From contig NZ_KQ031391.1 of assembly GCF_000966285.1 (NCBI RefSeq), positions 3,569,208 through 3,633,207 on the forward strand: a DNA stretch of 64,000 bases, in the 5' to 3' direction. Shown one piece after another: positions 27,135-36,040 of the stretch. The DNA is from Pseudofrankia sp. DC12. GTDB taxonomy: Bacteria; Actinomycetota; Actinomycetes; Frankiales; Frankiaceae. Below the pieces are notes generated by a model. The model ran no database searches, was not told the origin of the DNA, and saw only the letters and a list, made by a program, of their open reading frames with translations. The translations under genes and the position numbers were made by a program. The number at the start of each line of letters is the position of its first letter. Position 1 is the stretch's first letter.

Positions 27135-27929
27135 TCAGGGGTTGGCTTGCGTCGCGGGACCATCCGGGGCTGTCGAGATGACCGCGGGGTCGGACCAGCG
27201 GTAGGCGGTGTGGAAGAACCCGCGGACAGGCCGGCCGCCGACGCGGAGGTTGTGCGTGATGGGCACCGGTCCGGCCGGGTTCGCGAGGTCGAACGACAGA
27301 GTGACGTCGTCGGCGCCGGCGAGCGGGGTGTTCGGGTCGTAGACGCGCAGGGTGACCGTCGTGCCGACCAGGTCGTAGCCGTAGGCCAGGACCTGGTGGT
27401 TCAGGCCGAGCTTCAGCGGGTCGAGCGAGTGCACGGTGACGATCCCGAGGGCGGGCAGCCGGCCGGAGTCGAGGTCGGTGCGGACGCGAGGCCACTCGTC
27501 GACGACCGTGATCCGGCCGAGCCCGGGCCGCCGGCCGAGCGCCCAGGTCACGTCGGCGTCCCCGGTCGCCTGCAGCTGGTAGTAGCGCAGCCCGCCGCGC
27601 GGCAGGTCCCAGCTGTCGAACAGCCGCCGGACGATGTACCGGTAGAGGGGAGAGCCTGGCCCGGGCGGGGCCGCGTCGGGCGGGGGCTTACGGCCGGCCT
27701 CGAACAGGTCGCGAACCGTGAAGATCATGCCGCCGCACAGGCCGCGGCTTGCGTCGCCGATCGGGATCCGCTTGCCGAGGCCCGGTATCGCGACCGTGAG
27801 AACCGGCTGATGCGGGAAGTCGTTCGTGAACTGGAGCGCCGAGGCGCGGGGCCGGAACCCGTTCGCCCCCGCCGCCGTGCCGCCGACCATGCCGCCGCCT
27901 CCCCGTGGCCCTGGCGCGTCGCAGCTCAC
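27135..27929 (-). CDS. Possible papain-fold (C39-like) cysteine hydrolase
   Basis: This 264-residue protein has no recognised name. A cysteine-protease-like triad can be drawn: Cys65 in SRGLCGGMIF, His178 in LGLNHQVLAYGYD and Asp198/Asn200 in VYDPN, in the order and spacing seen in C39/BtrH-type papain-fold proteins. An Arg-Gly-Leu-Cys-Gly-Gly-Met motif at a helix start also fits. There is no signal peptide and the N terminus is glycine-rich. It lies between the molybdate operon and a secreted esterase, with gaps too large to prove an operon. Function is inferred from motif order alone. Confidence 0.55.
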   Translation of the reverse strand: MSCDAPGPRGGGGMVGGTAAGANGFRPRASALQFTNDFPHQPVLTVAIPGLGKRIPIGDASRGLCGGMIFTVRDLFEAGRKPPPDAAPPGPGSPLYRYIVRRLFDSWDLPRGGLRYYQLQATGDADVTWALGRRPGLGRITVVDEWPRVRTDLDSGRLPALGIVTVHSLDPLKLGLNHQVLAYGYDLVGTTVTLRVYDPNTPLAGADDVTLSFDLANPAGPVPITHNLRVGGRPVRGFFHTAYRWSDPAVISTAPDGPATQANP

Positions 27930-27991
27930 GGTGACCGATCAACCGAGCCGGCGCAAGAGCCCGGCCGGCCCAGGGCGGCGAGGTCGCGGTC

Positions 27992-29632
27992 CTAGCTCCA
28001 GACGTCGCAGTGGTGGGCGGACCAGGTGCCGGCCACCGCCCCGACCTTCGCCGGGGTCAGCAGCATTCGGTCCTGGCCGCCCCGGACGGTGCGGACGTCG
28101 AAGCGTGGCCAGGCCGGCAGCGATCCGGCGGTCGTCACGGCGCCGCTCGGGTCGCCGGTGGCGGCGAACCGGGTCCAGTACCCGACCATCGCCTTGGACA
28201 GTGAGGCCCGTCCTGGGCTGGTGAGCTGGGACGAGGTCGCAGCGGGGAACAGATAGTCGAGATCCCAGCCGTGGGTGGCGCCCGGGCCGAACTCGGGCGA
28301 GCTGGCCGGCGCGTCGGGCACGTCGAACTCGTAGAGGTAGGCCGGCTGCTGGGCGATTCCGGTGGCCAGCTGCGCGAACGTGGTTGTCTGGCAGGTGAAC
28401 ATGTCGTCGGTGATGATGCGCGCCAGCCGCTCGCGCGGTGGGGCCTGGCCGGCTGGGTAGGCGGCCAGCACGCGGTCGTCCCGGTCCGGGAAATGCGTCC
28501 GGATCAGGGCGTCCACGCCCCAGTCGGTGATCGGGCCCTCGGCGGCCCAGTGGTTCGTGAACGGCCGTCCCTCGTCGGTGACGGTGCCCATCAGCAGCGG
28601 GACCCGGGCCAGCCGGCCGTCCCAGAGCGCCTGGGATGGGCTGAGCGGCAGCGTCGTCCCGCCCACCGTCGGCGCGAACGCGAAGGCGCTGAAGATCTCG
28701 GTGTCGTCGGCCGCGGCGGTGACCAGCTGGTTCGCCGAGCGGGTCCGCAGGCAGGCCGCCGCGGTCAGCGGGCCGGGGCAGCCCAGCTTGGCCGCGAGGG
28801 CCAGCCCGGTCTGGGCGGCCTGGGCCATGGTCGGCAGCTCCCAGCTGCACGGGCCGCTTTCCATGATTGCCCGCTGGAACAGCCCGTCAGCCGCCGGCGC
28901 GGCCAGCAGCGCGCAGACGTTCACCGAGCCAGCCGACTCGCCCATGATCGTGACGTTGTTCGGGTCGCCGCCGAACCCGGCCGCGTTGGCACGCACCCAG
29001 CGCAGCGCCGCGATGAGGTCCTCGGTGGCGAAGTTTCCGGCGTCACCGGCGCCCAGCGACGGAACGACCAGGTATCCGAGCGGCCCGAGCCGGTAGTTCG
29101 TCGTCACGACGATCGCCGGGCCACCGGCCACCAGTGCGGACGGGTCGAAGGTCTCCCCGGTGCCGCCGACGAAGGCGCCGCCGTGAATCCAGAGAATCAC
29201 CGGCAGGCGTCCGGTCAGCGGAGCCCCGGCCGGCCGGCCCAACGACAGGTAGAGACAGTCCTCGCTGGAGATCGCGAATAAGGGTCCGTCCTGCTTGCAG
29301 GGCGGCCCCCCGCGCGTGCCGTCCCGGACCCCGGACCACGGCGCCGGCTGCTGCGGCGCGGTCCAGCGCAGCGCCCCGACGGGGGGCGCGGCGAACGGAA
29401 TGCCGTGGTAGCGGTCCATCTTCCCGGTGCGCACGCCGCTGACTCGCCCGTCGGTCGTGGCGACCAGTGGTGGCGGCGCGTCCGGGTTCGCGGTGTAGCT
29501 GGTCGGTGTGGCGGCCACTGCCGGCCGGCCGCGGGTTGGCTGGGAGCCTCCCGTCCCGGCCGTGCAGCCGCCGAGCCCGGCGGCGAGGAGCAACAGGCCC
29601 GCCAGCAGGGCCGTCAGCCGCGCGCGCCCCAT
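27992..29632 (-). CDS. Secreted type-B carboxylesterase (lipoprotein)
   Basis: A 546-residue alpha/beta-hydrolase. The N terminus is a lipoprotein signal (ALLAGLLLLAAGLGGCTAG, Cys at about 23), so it should be attached outside the membrane. Family motifs are complete: EDCLYLSL, LWIHGGAFVGGTGE (oxyanion hole) and the nucleophile elbow IMGESAGSVNV, with a catalytic His expected near GATHGWDLDYLF. It hydrolyses carboxylic esters of unknown origin. ATG 29632 is chosen because it starts the signal peptide; the open frame upstream reads as non-coding. Confidence 0.92.
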   Translation of the reverse strand: MGRARLTALLAGLLLLAAGLGGCTAGTGGSQPTRGRPAVAATPTSYTANPDAPPPLVATTDGRVSGVRTGKMDRYHGIPFAAPPVGALRWTAPQQPAPWSGVRDGTRGGPPCKQDGPLFAISSEDCLYLSLGRPAGAPLTGRLPVILWIHGGAFVGGTGETFDPSALVAGGPAIVVTTNYRLGPLGYLVVPSLGAGDAGNFATEDLIAALRWVRANAAGFGGDPNNVTIMGESAGSVNVCALLAAPAADGLFQRAIMESGPCSWELPTMAQAAQTGLALAAKLGCPGPLTAAACLRTRSANQLVTAAADDTEIFSAFAFAPTVGGTTLPLSPSQALWDGRLARVPLLMGTVTDEGRPFTNHWAAEGPITDWGVDALIRTHFPDRDDRVLAAYPAGQAPPRERLARIITDDMFTCQTTTFAQLATGIAQQPAYLYEFDVPDAPASSPEFGPGATHGWDLDYLFPAATSSQLTSPGRASLSKAMVGYWTRFAATGDPSGAVTTAGSLPAWPRFDVRTVRGGQDRMLLTPAKVGAVAGTWSAHHCDVWS

Positions 29633-29820
29633 CCTCGGCCCCTCCCCGGTCAGACAGACCCACACACGCCGGGCCTGTCGCCCGGCTGGCGGCCGACGGC
29701 GCCGCTCGCGCGACAACGGATCTTTAGCCGTCGAGCGTAGTCGGGCCGCTGCCGGTCCACCTCGGCGGTGTGGCATGGTTCGTGCACCGGTGAGGATTCG
29801 GTGAGTTTGGTGGTCGTGCG

Positions 29821-29976
29821 GTGCTCAGTCCCTTCCAGTCCAACGGCGACGGCAGCGGCGTCAAGCAGGTCCGCTTCGTGCTCGGCCGCATCGACTGGAG
29901 CCTGTGGTCGAAGGACGGCTGGAGCAGCCAGTCCACCATCGACCTGCCCGGCCCGGTCGACTACCGGAACAACTAG
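29821..29976 (+). pseudogene. 3' remnant of an unidentified gene
   Basis: A 51-codon frame from GTG 29821 ends with TAG at 29976 and reads VRFVLGRIDWSLWSKDGWSS, then LPGPVDYRNN. Its amino-acid use is unlike the low-complexity shadow frames around it, so it is probably the tail of a deleted gene. The family is not recognised. Confidence 0.3.
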
Positions 29977-30034
29977 GCCGGCGCCGGGCCCGGGCAGCCT
30001 CGGGCCGTGGCGCCGGTTGGGGGCGGGGCCGCCG

Positions 30035-31357
30035 TCAGCCCCGGTGGGCGCGGCCGACGCGCCGCCGCCGCCAGCCGGATCCGGCCGACCCGGCCACCTC
30101 GACCGCGGGTACCTCGTCGGCCGTGGCCACCGGCTGGTCGTCGTCGGGCTCGACGTCGTAGGGGTCGTCGTCGGGCGGCGGCTCCTCGTCCCGGACGGAG
30201 CGCGGCTGCTCGCCGTGGTTCGCGGACGGCTGGCGCGGGACCGTGGGCTCCGGCTCGGTGGCGAGCGGCCGGCGCTCGATGAGCAGCATGGCGAGGTCGT
30301 CCCGCAGGTGCCCGCCGGCGTGTTCGGTGACCCGTTGGGTCAGCCGGTCGAGCGCCTGCTCCGGAGTGCCCTCGAGCAGCCGCTCGAGATGGTCCTCCAG
30401 CGGGAAGAACTCGCCATCCGGCGAACGCGCCTCGATCAGCCCGTCGGTGAACAGCAGGAGGCGGTCGCCGATGCTCCAGCGGGCGGACGACGGGGTGAAC
30501 CGTTCGGCGAGCCCCAGCGGGGGGCTCGGCGACTTCAACAGCACCTGACCGAGCCCGGTGGCCGGCTCGCCGCCGGTGCCGTCGGCCTGCCCCACGGTCT
30601 TCGCGGAAGACCGTGCCAGCAGCATGGGCGGATGATGCCCGGCCGAGCAGAGGCTGAGCCGGCCGTCGGGATGGATGTCCACCAGCAGTGCGGTGACGAA
30701 GTCCTCCGGGCCCGCCTCCCGGTTGACGGCCCCGGCGCAGGCCGCGGCCACCTGCTCCGGCTCCAGCCAGGTCACCGCCGCCTCCCGGAAGGCGCCGAGG
30801 ACGACGGAGGCAAGCCTGACGGCGGGCAGGCCCTTGCCGCGGACGTCGCCGATGATGACCCGGATCGTGTGCCGGGTGGCGACGACCTCGTACAGGTCGC
30901 CGCCGACGGTGGCCTCCTCGGCCGCCGAAAGGTAGCGGGCCGCGAAGCAGGCGCCGTCGATCGTCGTGGGCACCTCGGGCAGCAGCGCCCGCTGCGCGAC
31001 GTCGGCGACGGCGCGCACCCGGACGAGCTCCGTCTCCCGGTGGCGCAGCTCCGACTCCCGGCGGGACCGATGGATCGCGATCCAGACGGCCACCGCCGAC
31101 TGCGCTGCGACCAGCCCGATCGCGGCCAGATGCTGCGAGTTGAGAAACCGGTGGTCCCACAGGCCGGACACCACGGCCACCAGGACCGCCAGCGAGCCCA
31201 TCGCGGCCGTGCGGCGCGGGCCGCGTGCGCCCGAGACGAGCAGCGCGGCCAGCCCGAAGTACCCGGCCATGGCCACGTTGGTGAGCAGACTGATGCCGAC
31301 CGCGCAGCACAGCACGGCCAGCCCGAGCGCCAGCGCCCGGTCCAGCTTCCAGGGCAT
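30035..31357 (-). CDS. Membrane-anchored PP2C/SpoIIE-type serine phosphatase
   Basis: This 440-residue protein has four to five membrane helices over residues 8-100 (ALALGLAVLCCAVGISLLT; YFGLAALLVSGA; LAAIGLVAAQSAVAVWIAI), a short linker and a PP2C-type phosphatase domain (about 125-355). Metal-binding aspartates lie in GGDLYEVV, IGDVRGKG, LLLFTDGLIEA and RDDLAMLL. The highly acidic tail (EEPPPDDDPYDVEPDDDQ) is unusual. Such proteins dephosphorylate anti-sigma-factor antagonists in actinobacterial stress switches; no partner kinase is adjacent. ATG 31357 opens the first membrane helix. Confidence 0.9.
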   Translation of the reverse strand: MPWKLDRALALGLAVLCCAVGISLLTNVAMAGYFGLAALLVSGARGPRRTAAMGSLAVLVAVVSGLWDHRFLNSQHLAAIGLVAAQSAVAVWIAIHRSRRESELRHRETELVRVRAVADVAQRALLPEVPTTIDGACFAARYLSAAEEATVGGDLYEVVATRHTIRVIIGDVRGKGLPAVRLASVVLGAFREAAVTWLEPEQVAAACAGAVNREAGPEDFVTALLVDIHPDGRLSLCSAGHHPPMLLARSSAKTVGQADGTGGEPATGLGQVLLKSPSPPLGLAERFTPSSARWSIGDRLLLFTDGLIEARSPDGEFFPLEDHLERLLEGTPEQALDRLTQRVTEHAGGHLRDDLAMLLIERRPLATEPEPTVPRQPSANHGEQPRSVRDEEPPPDDDPYDVEPDDDQPVATADEVPAVEVAGSAGSGWRRRRVGRAHRG

Positions 31358-31476
31358 GAGGCATTGTCGCTGTCCACCTGCCGGCACTGGGCAGGTACCG
31401 CCGGATTCATCGGGGCGATATACGCCGGGTGGCCTCTTCGACCGGAAAATCGCACCCAGATCCGGGCTTCGACCGG

Positions 31477-32901
31477 TCAGGCTGCCGACGGGGCAGCGCC
31501 CGTCCGCTGGCCCGGACGCCTTTCGTACCAGCGCTGCGACCGCTCCAACTGGGCGGCGAGCGAGATCAGCAGGCTCTCGCTGTTCGCCGGGCCCATCAGC
31601 TGGGCGCCCAGCGGCAGACCGGTGGGGGCCAGCCCGGCCGGCACGTTGACCGCGGGCCAGCCGAGCACGTTCCACGGCCAGGTGAACGGACAGGCGGCGA
31701 CGATCGCGTGGTCGGTCTCCCAGTTCGTCGGCCGGTTGAGCTCGCCCACCAGCGGTGGCGGCACCGCCGTCGTCGGCGCGAGCAGCACGTCGACCGACCG
31801 GAACACCTGGCCGATCCGCCAGCGTGACATCGGTTCCGCCCCGCGCGCGGCGAGCAGCAGCGGGCGCAGCACCCGGCCGGTGCGGGCATTGGCGACCGTA
31901 CGACCGTCGAGCAGTCGCGGGTCGGGCACCCGGTGGGCCCAGTCGTCGATCGCCTCCAACGAGCGCGGCAGGAAGGTCACGCCCAGCAGCCCGTACGCCG
32001 GATCCGCGAGGACGACCTCGTGGCCGAGCTCCGTCAGCGTCACGCCGACCTTCTCGACCGCGTCGCGCACCGACGGGTCGAGACTGGCCGCCATGCCGCT
32101 GTACGGAATCTTCAGGGACAGGCCGATCCGCAGCCGGCGCGGCTCCCGGCTGGCGGCGGCCTCGAACGGCTCGTCCGGAGCCGGCGGGCGGGCCCGGTCG
32201 ACGGGCGCGCTGCCGGACAGCACGTCCAGCAGCAGGGCCGCGTCGCCGACGGTCAGCGCCAGCGGGCCGAACGTCGTCAGGCCGTTGAACTGCTCGGAGA
32301 CCGGGGCACTGGAGATCCGGCCGCGCTGTGGCTTGATGCCGACGAGGTTCGTCCAGGCCGCCGGGATCCGCACCGAGCCGGCGCCGTCCGACCCGACCGC
32401 CGCCGCGACGAGGCCGGCCGCCACGGCCGCCGCCGCCCCGCCCGAGGACCCGCCCGGCGTGTGGTCGAGGTTCCAGGGGTTGCGGGTGACCCCGAACGCC
32501 GGGCCCTCCGTGAACGGCCACTGCCCGAACTCCGGGGTGTTCGTCTTGCCGACGATCACCGCCCCGGCCGCCTTCAGCTTGCGCACCATCTCGCTGTCCG
32601 CCTGCTGCGGCGGGAACTCACCGCGCGCGCCGAAGGCCGTCGGCTCGCCGGCCAGGTCGGTGTCGTCCTTGATCGCGATAGGCACGCCCAGCAGGGGCAG
32701 CCGTTCTCCCGCGCCGAGCCGCCGGTCGGCCGCGTCGGCCTCGGCGAGCGCGGCCTGCGGCCGCAACCGCCGGAACGCGTTGAGCGTCGACTGGGTCGCC
32801 TGGATGCGATCGAGAGCGGCGCCGACGAGCTCGCGTGCCGACACCGCGCCGGCGGCGAGTGCCGTGGCCTGGTCGCGCAGGCCCACCAGGTCGTCCCGCA
32901 C
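31477..32901 (-). CDS. Amidase-signature family hydrolase
   Basis: A 474-residue amidase that hydrolyses amides in the cytoplasm. The Ser-cisSer-Lys triad is visible: Lys78 in PIAIKDD, Ser153 in PGGSSGGAAAAV and nucleophile Ser176 in GSDGAGSVRIPA. GTG 32901 is chosen because gaggggaggtcggg directly upstream gives a strong ribosome binding site; frames further upstream are low-complexity. Substrate is unknown. GatA is unlikely because GatB and GatC are not nearby. Confidence 0.92.
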   Translation of the reverse strand: MRDDLVGLRDQATALAAGAVSARELVGAALDRIQATQSTLNAFRRLRPQAALAEADAADRRLGAGERLPLLGVPIAIKDDTDLAGEPTAFGARGEFPPQQADSEMVRKLKAAGAVIVGKTNTPEFGQWPFTEGPAFGVTRNPWNLDHTPGGSSGGAAAAVAAGLVAAAVGSDGAGSVRIPAAWTNLVGIKPQRGRISSAPVSEQFNGLTTFGPLALTVGDAALLLDVLSGSAPVDRARPPAPDEPFEAAASREPRRLRIGLSLKIPYSGMAASLDPSVRDAVEKVGVTLTELGHEVVLADPAYGLLGVTFLPRSLEAIDDWAHRVPDPRLLDGRTVANARTGRVLRPLLLAARGAEPMSRWRIGQVFRSVDVLLAPTTAVPPPLVGELNRPTNWETDHAIVAACPFTWPWNVLGWPAVNVPAGLAPTGLPLGAQLMGPANSESLLISLAAQLERSQRWYERRPGQRTGAAPSAA

Positions 32902-33437
32902 CCCGACCTCCCCTCCGGCCCGACGAGGCCGCCGTGCCGTTGCCGCCGGGCCTGGCCCGGCCGCCGCTGTGGCGCGGGCCCCGCGCCACCGGTGCGCCGT
33001 CGGGTCCGCACCGGAGCGGAGTTCGCCGGTCTGCGCCCGAGGGCCGAGTCCGCCGCCCAGGAAACCGTAGCCGAACGCGGCCCCTCGGCCCCTCCCGTCG
33101 CCCGAAACGCGCTGGTCAGCGGATTCGCCCCGATCGGCGGCCGGCTTGAGGGGCCTGCCGTTCGGCGCGCGTCGAGGTGGGGTGCGTCGAGATGTCGTGT
33201 CGTGGTCCACGCGGTCTTTCGGTCACGCCGCCCCTGTTGGGGTGTCCTTGCGGTGAAGAACGACGGACTATCTCCATAGCACCACGGGTAGCTCAAGTAA
33301 TGCGCATTCTGCCGACCATGTCCCGTCCTGCGGGGTGTGGCCGGTGTTGTGGGGCGGTCCGTTCGTGGCAGCACCCCGCGGGCACCCGCCCGCTGGCGAT
33401 CATTCACCACCGACCGGAGCACCAAGAAGGGAACGAG
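32902..33437. other. Intergenic region between divergent genes
   Basis: There is no convincing gene. The first 230 bases are extremely GC-rich. The second half (33230-33310) is less GC-rich, as expected for promoters of the amidase and of the repeat-protein gene. No clear operator was seen. Confidence 0.4.
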
Positions 33438-34211
33438 GTGACCGAAGCAGACAACTCGTCGGAGTCCACCGGGACCCCGCCGGAGGGCGCCACCAAGCCC
33501 CCGGCTCCCCACTCCGCGTTGTCCGATATCGCGCCCGGCAACGACGACACCACCCCCAGCCGGGAGCCACTCGGCAGCCTGGTCGCCGGGCTCAACGGCG
33601 CGTCCACCGCCAACGGGCACCACCCGGCGGACGGCGAGCCGGCGGCGGCGCTGGGTCCGGCCGTCCAGCCGGGCGACGAGGCACCGGCCGACGGCGAGCC
33701 GGACACTCCCGGGGTGGTCGCGGGCGCGCGCCAGCGGGTCGGCCCGGCCGTGGCCACGGTTCTGGACAAGGTGGGCCCCGCCGTCGCGAAGGTGGGCCCC
33801 GCCGTCGCGACGGCCCGCGAGAAGATCGCCCCTGCCGTCGCCAGGATAGGCCCGGCGGTCTCGACGGCGAAGGGCATGGTCGGGCCCGCGGTCTCGACGG
33901 CGAAGGACAAGGTTGCCCCGGCCGTCGCGAGCGCTCGCGAGAAGGTGACTCCCCAGGTGGCCGCCGCGACGGAGCGCACCAGGTCCGCCGCTGGCAGGGT
34001 CCGCTCCCAGGCGGGCGAGCACCCGTGGGTGGCGACCGCGGCGGAACGTGCCGCGGCGGTCGCGTCGAGCGGGAAGACCGCGCGTGAGCTCGGCCAGGAG
34101 GTCCGGCGGCACCCCGCCGTCGCCGGGGGTGCCGGTGCCGCGCTCGCCGCGGCCGTCGGGACCGTCTGGCTGCGGCTGCGGCTGCGGTCCCGCCGGCGGC
34201 CGGACGCCTGA
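33438..34211 (+). CDS. 11-/7-residue repeat protein, LEA-like
   Basis: This 257-residue protein has a disordered acidic N terminus (about 1-95) and then eight tandem repeats: VGPAVATVLDK, VGPAVAK, VGPAVATAREK, IAPAVAR, IGPAVSTAKGM, VGPAVSTAKDK, VAPAVASAREK and VTPQVAAATER. These mix 11- and 7-residue units. A possible short membrane segment follows near the end (AVAGGAGAALAAAVGTVWL) with a basic RLRLRSRRRPDA tail. Such amphipathic repeats resemble LEA or apolipoprotein-like membrane- or stress-binding proteins. The GTG start follows a gaacgag stretch. Function is inferred from the repeat type only. Confidence 0.75.
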   Translation: MTEADNSSESTGTPPEGATKPPAPHSALSDIAPGNDDTTPSREPLGSLVAGLNGASTANGHHPADGEPAAALGPAVQPGDEAPADGEPDTPGVVAGARQRVGPAVATVLDKVGPAVAKVGPAVATAREKIAPAVARIGPAVSTAKGMVGPAVSTAKDKVAPAVASAREKVTPQVAAATERTRSAAGRVRSQAGEHPWVATAAERAAAVASSGKTARELGQEVRRHPAVAGGAGAALAAAVGTVWLRLRLRSRRRPDA

Positions 34212-34496
34212 GACCTCGCCCCGCTGGCGGGAACCACGACCCGTCCTTGACGTGACGGGGTTCCCACCGGTCCGCGTCCCGACCGTCCCCCGGCCGTCCA
34301 CGGCCATCGGGACGCGGACCGGGGCTCGCGCGCTCCGGAGGTTGACCGTGGGTCCCGGCGCGCGGCGGCGGCCGTGGTTCGCCGCCGGCTCCGTCGGTGT
34401 GCCCGTGAGCCCTGGTGATCCCGCCTGAGCGTGCGTCCGCCGCCTGGCGATGTCTCCTGCCGGACACCCCTTGCCCTCGGGTGATCTGTCGCATAG

Positions 34497-34535
34497 GTTC
34501 TTCTCAATCTCAGATTTACTCAATTCGAGAAGAAC
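34497..34535. promoter_or_regulatory. Inverted repeat operator before the Nudix gene
   Basis: gttcttctc (34497-34505) and gagaagaac (34527-34535) are perfect 9-base inverted arms with an A/T-rich 21-base centre that includes two ctcaat copies. It ends 22 bases before ATG 34558. Position and symmetry suggest a promoter-operator, perhaps bound by the Nudix protein's own winged-helix domain. Confidence 0.6.
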
Positions 34536-34557
34536 TGTCGACGGAGTGGAGAGCTCG

Positions 34558-35418
34558 ATGACGGACGAGGCCTCAGCCGGTAGCGGCGCGGCGGCGGAGG
34601 TCGCGTTCCTCGCGTCCTACGACCCGCGCGACTACGAACCGGTCGCGGTCACCGTCGACGTCGTCGCGCTCACCATCCGGCCGGTGGGCAGCCCGGCCGG
34701 GGAGCCGGTCCCCACGCTGCACGTGCTGCTGGTGCAACGGGGCCAGGCGCCCTTCGAGGGCCGGTGGGCCCTGCCGGGTGGCTTCATCCGGACGACGGTC
34801 GGGCCGGACGGCTCCCGGGCCGAGGAGGACCTCGGCGAGGCCGCCGTCCGGGAGCTCGCCGAGGAGACCGGCCTGGCCGCGTCGCCCGACCGGCGGGCGG
34901 CCGACCGCCGGCTCGGCCGGATCCACCTGGAACAGCTCGGGACGTACGGCACTCCGGGGCGTGATCCGAGGATGCGGGTCATCTCGGTCGCGTACCTGGC
35001 GTTCGCCCCTGATCTGCCCGATCCGACCGCCGGTGGCGACGCGGCCTCGGCCGCCTGGCTTCCGGTCACGTCGGTCAGGCGGGACGAGATGGCCTTCGAT
35101 CACGCGCGAATCCTGGCGCACGGCCTGGAACGGGCCAGGTCGAAGCTTGAGTACACGCCGCTGGCCACCGCGTTCGTTGCCGCCGAGTTCACCGTCACCG
35201 AGCTGCGGGCCGTCTACGAGACGGTCTGGGGCCAGCCCCTGCACGCTCCCAACTTCCACCGCAAGGTGCTCTCCGCGCCGGGGTTCGTCGAGGACACCGG
35301 TGCCACCACCGCCCGCGGCGGCGCCCGCGGCGGCCGCCGGGCACGCCTCTACCGGGCCGGTCCCGCCAGGCTGCTACACCCCGCGCTGCTGCGTCCCGGG
35401 CACGAGGAGTCCCGATGA
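34558..35418 (+). CDS. Nudix hydrolase with NrtR-like winged-helix domain
   Basis: A 286-residue two-domain protein. The Nudix fold (about 25-165) has the box spread over GGFIRTT...EAAVRELAEETGL with a longer insert than the 23-residue consensus; the REXXEE glutamates are present. The C-terminal part (about 190-250; YTPLATAFVAAEFTVTELRAVYETVWG, then NFHRKVLS) is the winged helix seen in NrtR-type regulators, which sense ADP-ribose derivatives and control NAD metabolism genes. The last 35 residues are an arginine/glycine-rich tail. It overlaps the next gene by four bases, so it belongs to the J-domain/vWA/AdSS cluster. Confidence 0.88.
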   Translation: MTDEASAGSGAAAEVAFLASYDPRDYEPVAVTVDVVALTIRPVGSPAGEPVPTLHVLLVQRGQAPFEGRWALPGGFIRTTVGPDGSRAEEDLGEAAVRELAEETGLAASPDRRAADRRLGRIHLEQLGTYGTPGRDPRMRVISVAYLAFAPDLPDPTAGGDAASAAWLPVTSVRRDEMAFDHARILAHGLERARSKLEYTPLATAFVAAEFTVTELRAVYETVWGQPLHAPNFHRKVLSAPGFVEDTGATTARGGARGGRRARLYRAGPARLLHPALLRPGHEESR

Positions 35419-36040
35419 CCACACCCGCCTTCACGGCCGCACCCCCCAGGACCGGCTCGACGGCTCACCCGCCGGTCACGTTCGACGAGATCGTGGACCT
35501 GGTACTGCGGCGGAGCCCGCCCGCGCCGGTGCTGTTCGGCCCGCTCGGCCCTGCCGGCACGCAGGCCCGGGAGGCGTCGCGCGCGGCGCGCCGTGCCTAC
35601 CGCGCCATGGCCCGCCAGGTCCACCCGGATGTCGCCCCGCCGGGTCGGCGGGCCGAGGCCGCGGCGGCGTTCGCCCGGCTCACCGAGCTGTGGTTCGCCT
35701 ACCAGGACGGCGCCGCCGGGGTGCCGACCGGTCCGAGTGCCGACGGGCCGGCTGGCGTGGTCGTCGTCGGCCGCGCCCGGCACGCCTACACCGTCGGTGG
35801 CCCCTACGCCGAGGGCGACCTGGCCACGCTGTACCGGGCCGGCGGCGTCGAGCCGGCCGACGGCCGTCCCGCGCCAGGCGAACTGCTGGTGAAGATGGCC
35901 CGTTCGGCGGACGACGACGACCTCGTAGCCCGGGAGGCGACGGCCCTGCGGCGGCTGGCCCGGCTCGGCGACCCGAGGCACGCCGCCTACGCGCCGACCC
36001 TGGTCGACACGGCTCGGCTGGCGCGGACCGGCTCGGCGTC
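35415..36040 (+). pseudogene. J-domain/protein-kinase gene, truncated by deletion
   Basis: A frame of about 207 codons with coding character. A J-like domain carries the HPD motif at 70-72 (AYRAMARQVHPDVAPP). Residues from about 118 form a kinase N-lobe with the beta3 lysine Lys160 (GELLVKMARS) and a helix-C-like glutamate (AREATALRRLARL). After VDTARLARTGS at about 36035 the similarity stops and a different gene continues in another frame. The catalytic loop and the rest of the kinase are gone. Start ATG 35415 overlaps the Nudix stop. A junction deletion is the simplest explanation. Confidence 0.7.

Noticed and set aside
29768-33070. A forward open frame of about 1100 codons
   Set aside because: It is antisense to the esterase, phosphatase and amidase genes, is low-complexity and arginine/glycine/proline-rich, and has no family motif; high GC produces such shadows.
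34558-35418. Plain housekeeping Nudix (MutT-like) enzyme
   Set aside because: The extra C-terminal winged-helix region and the operator-like repeat upstream fit a regulator better.
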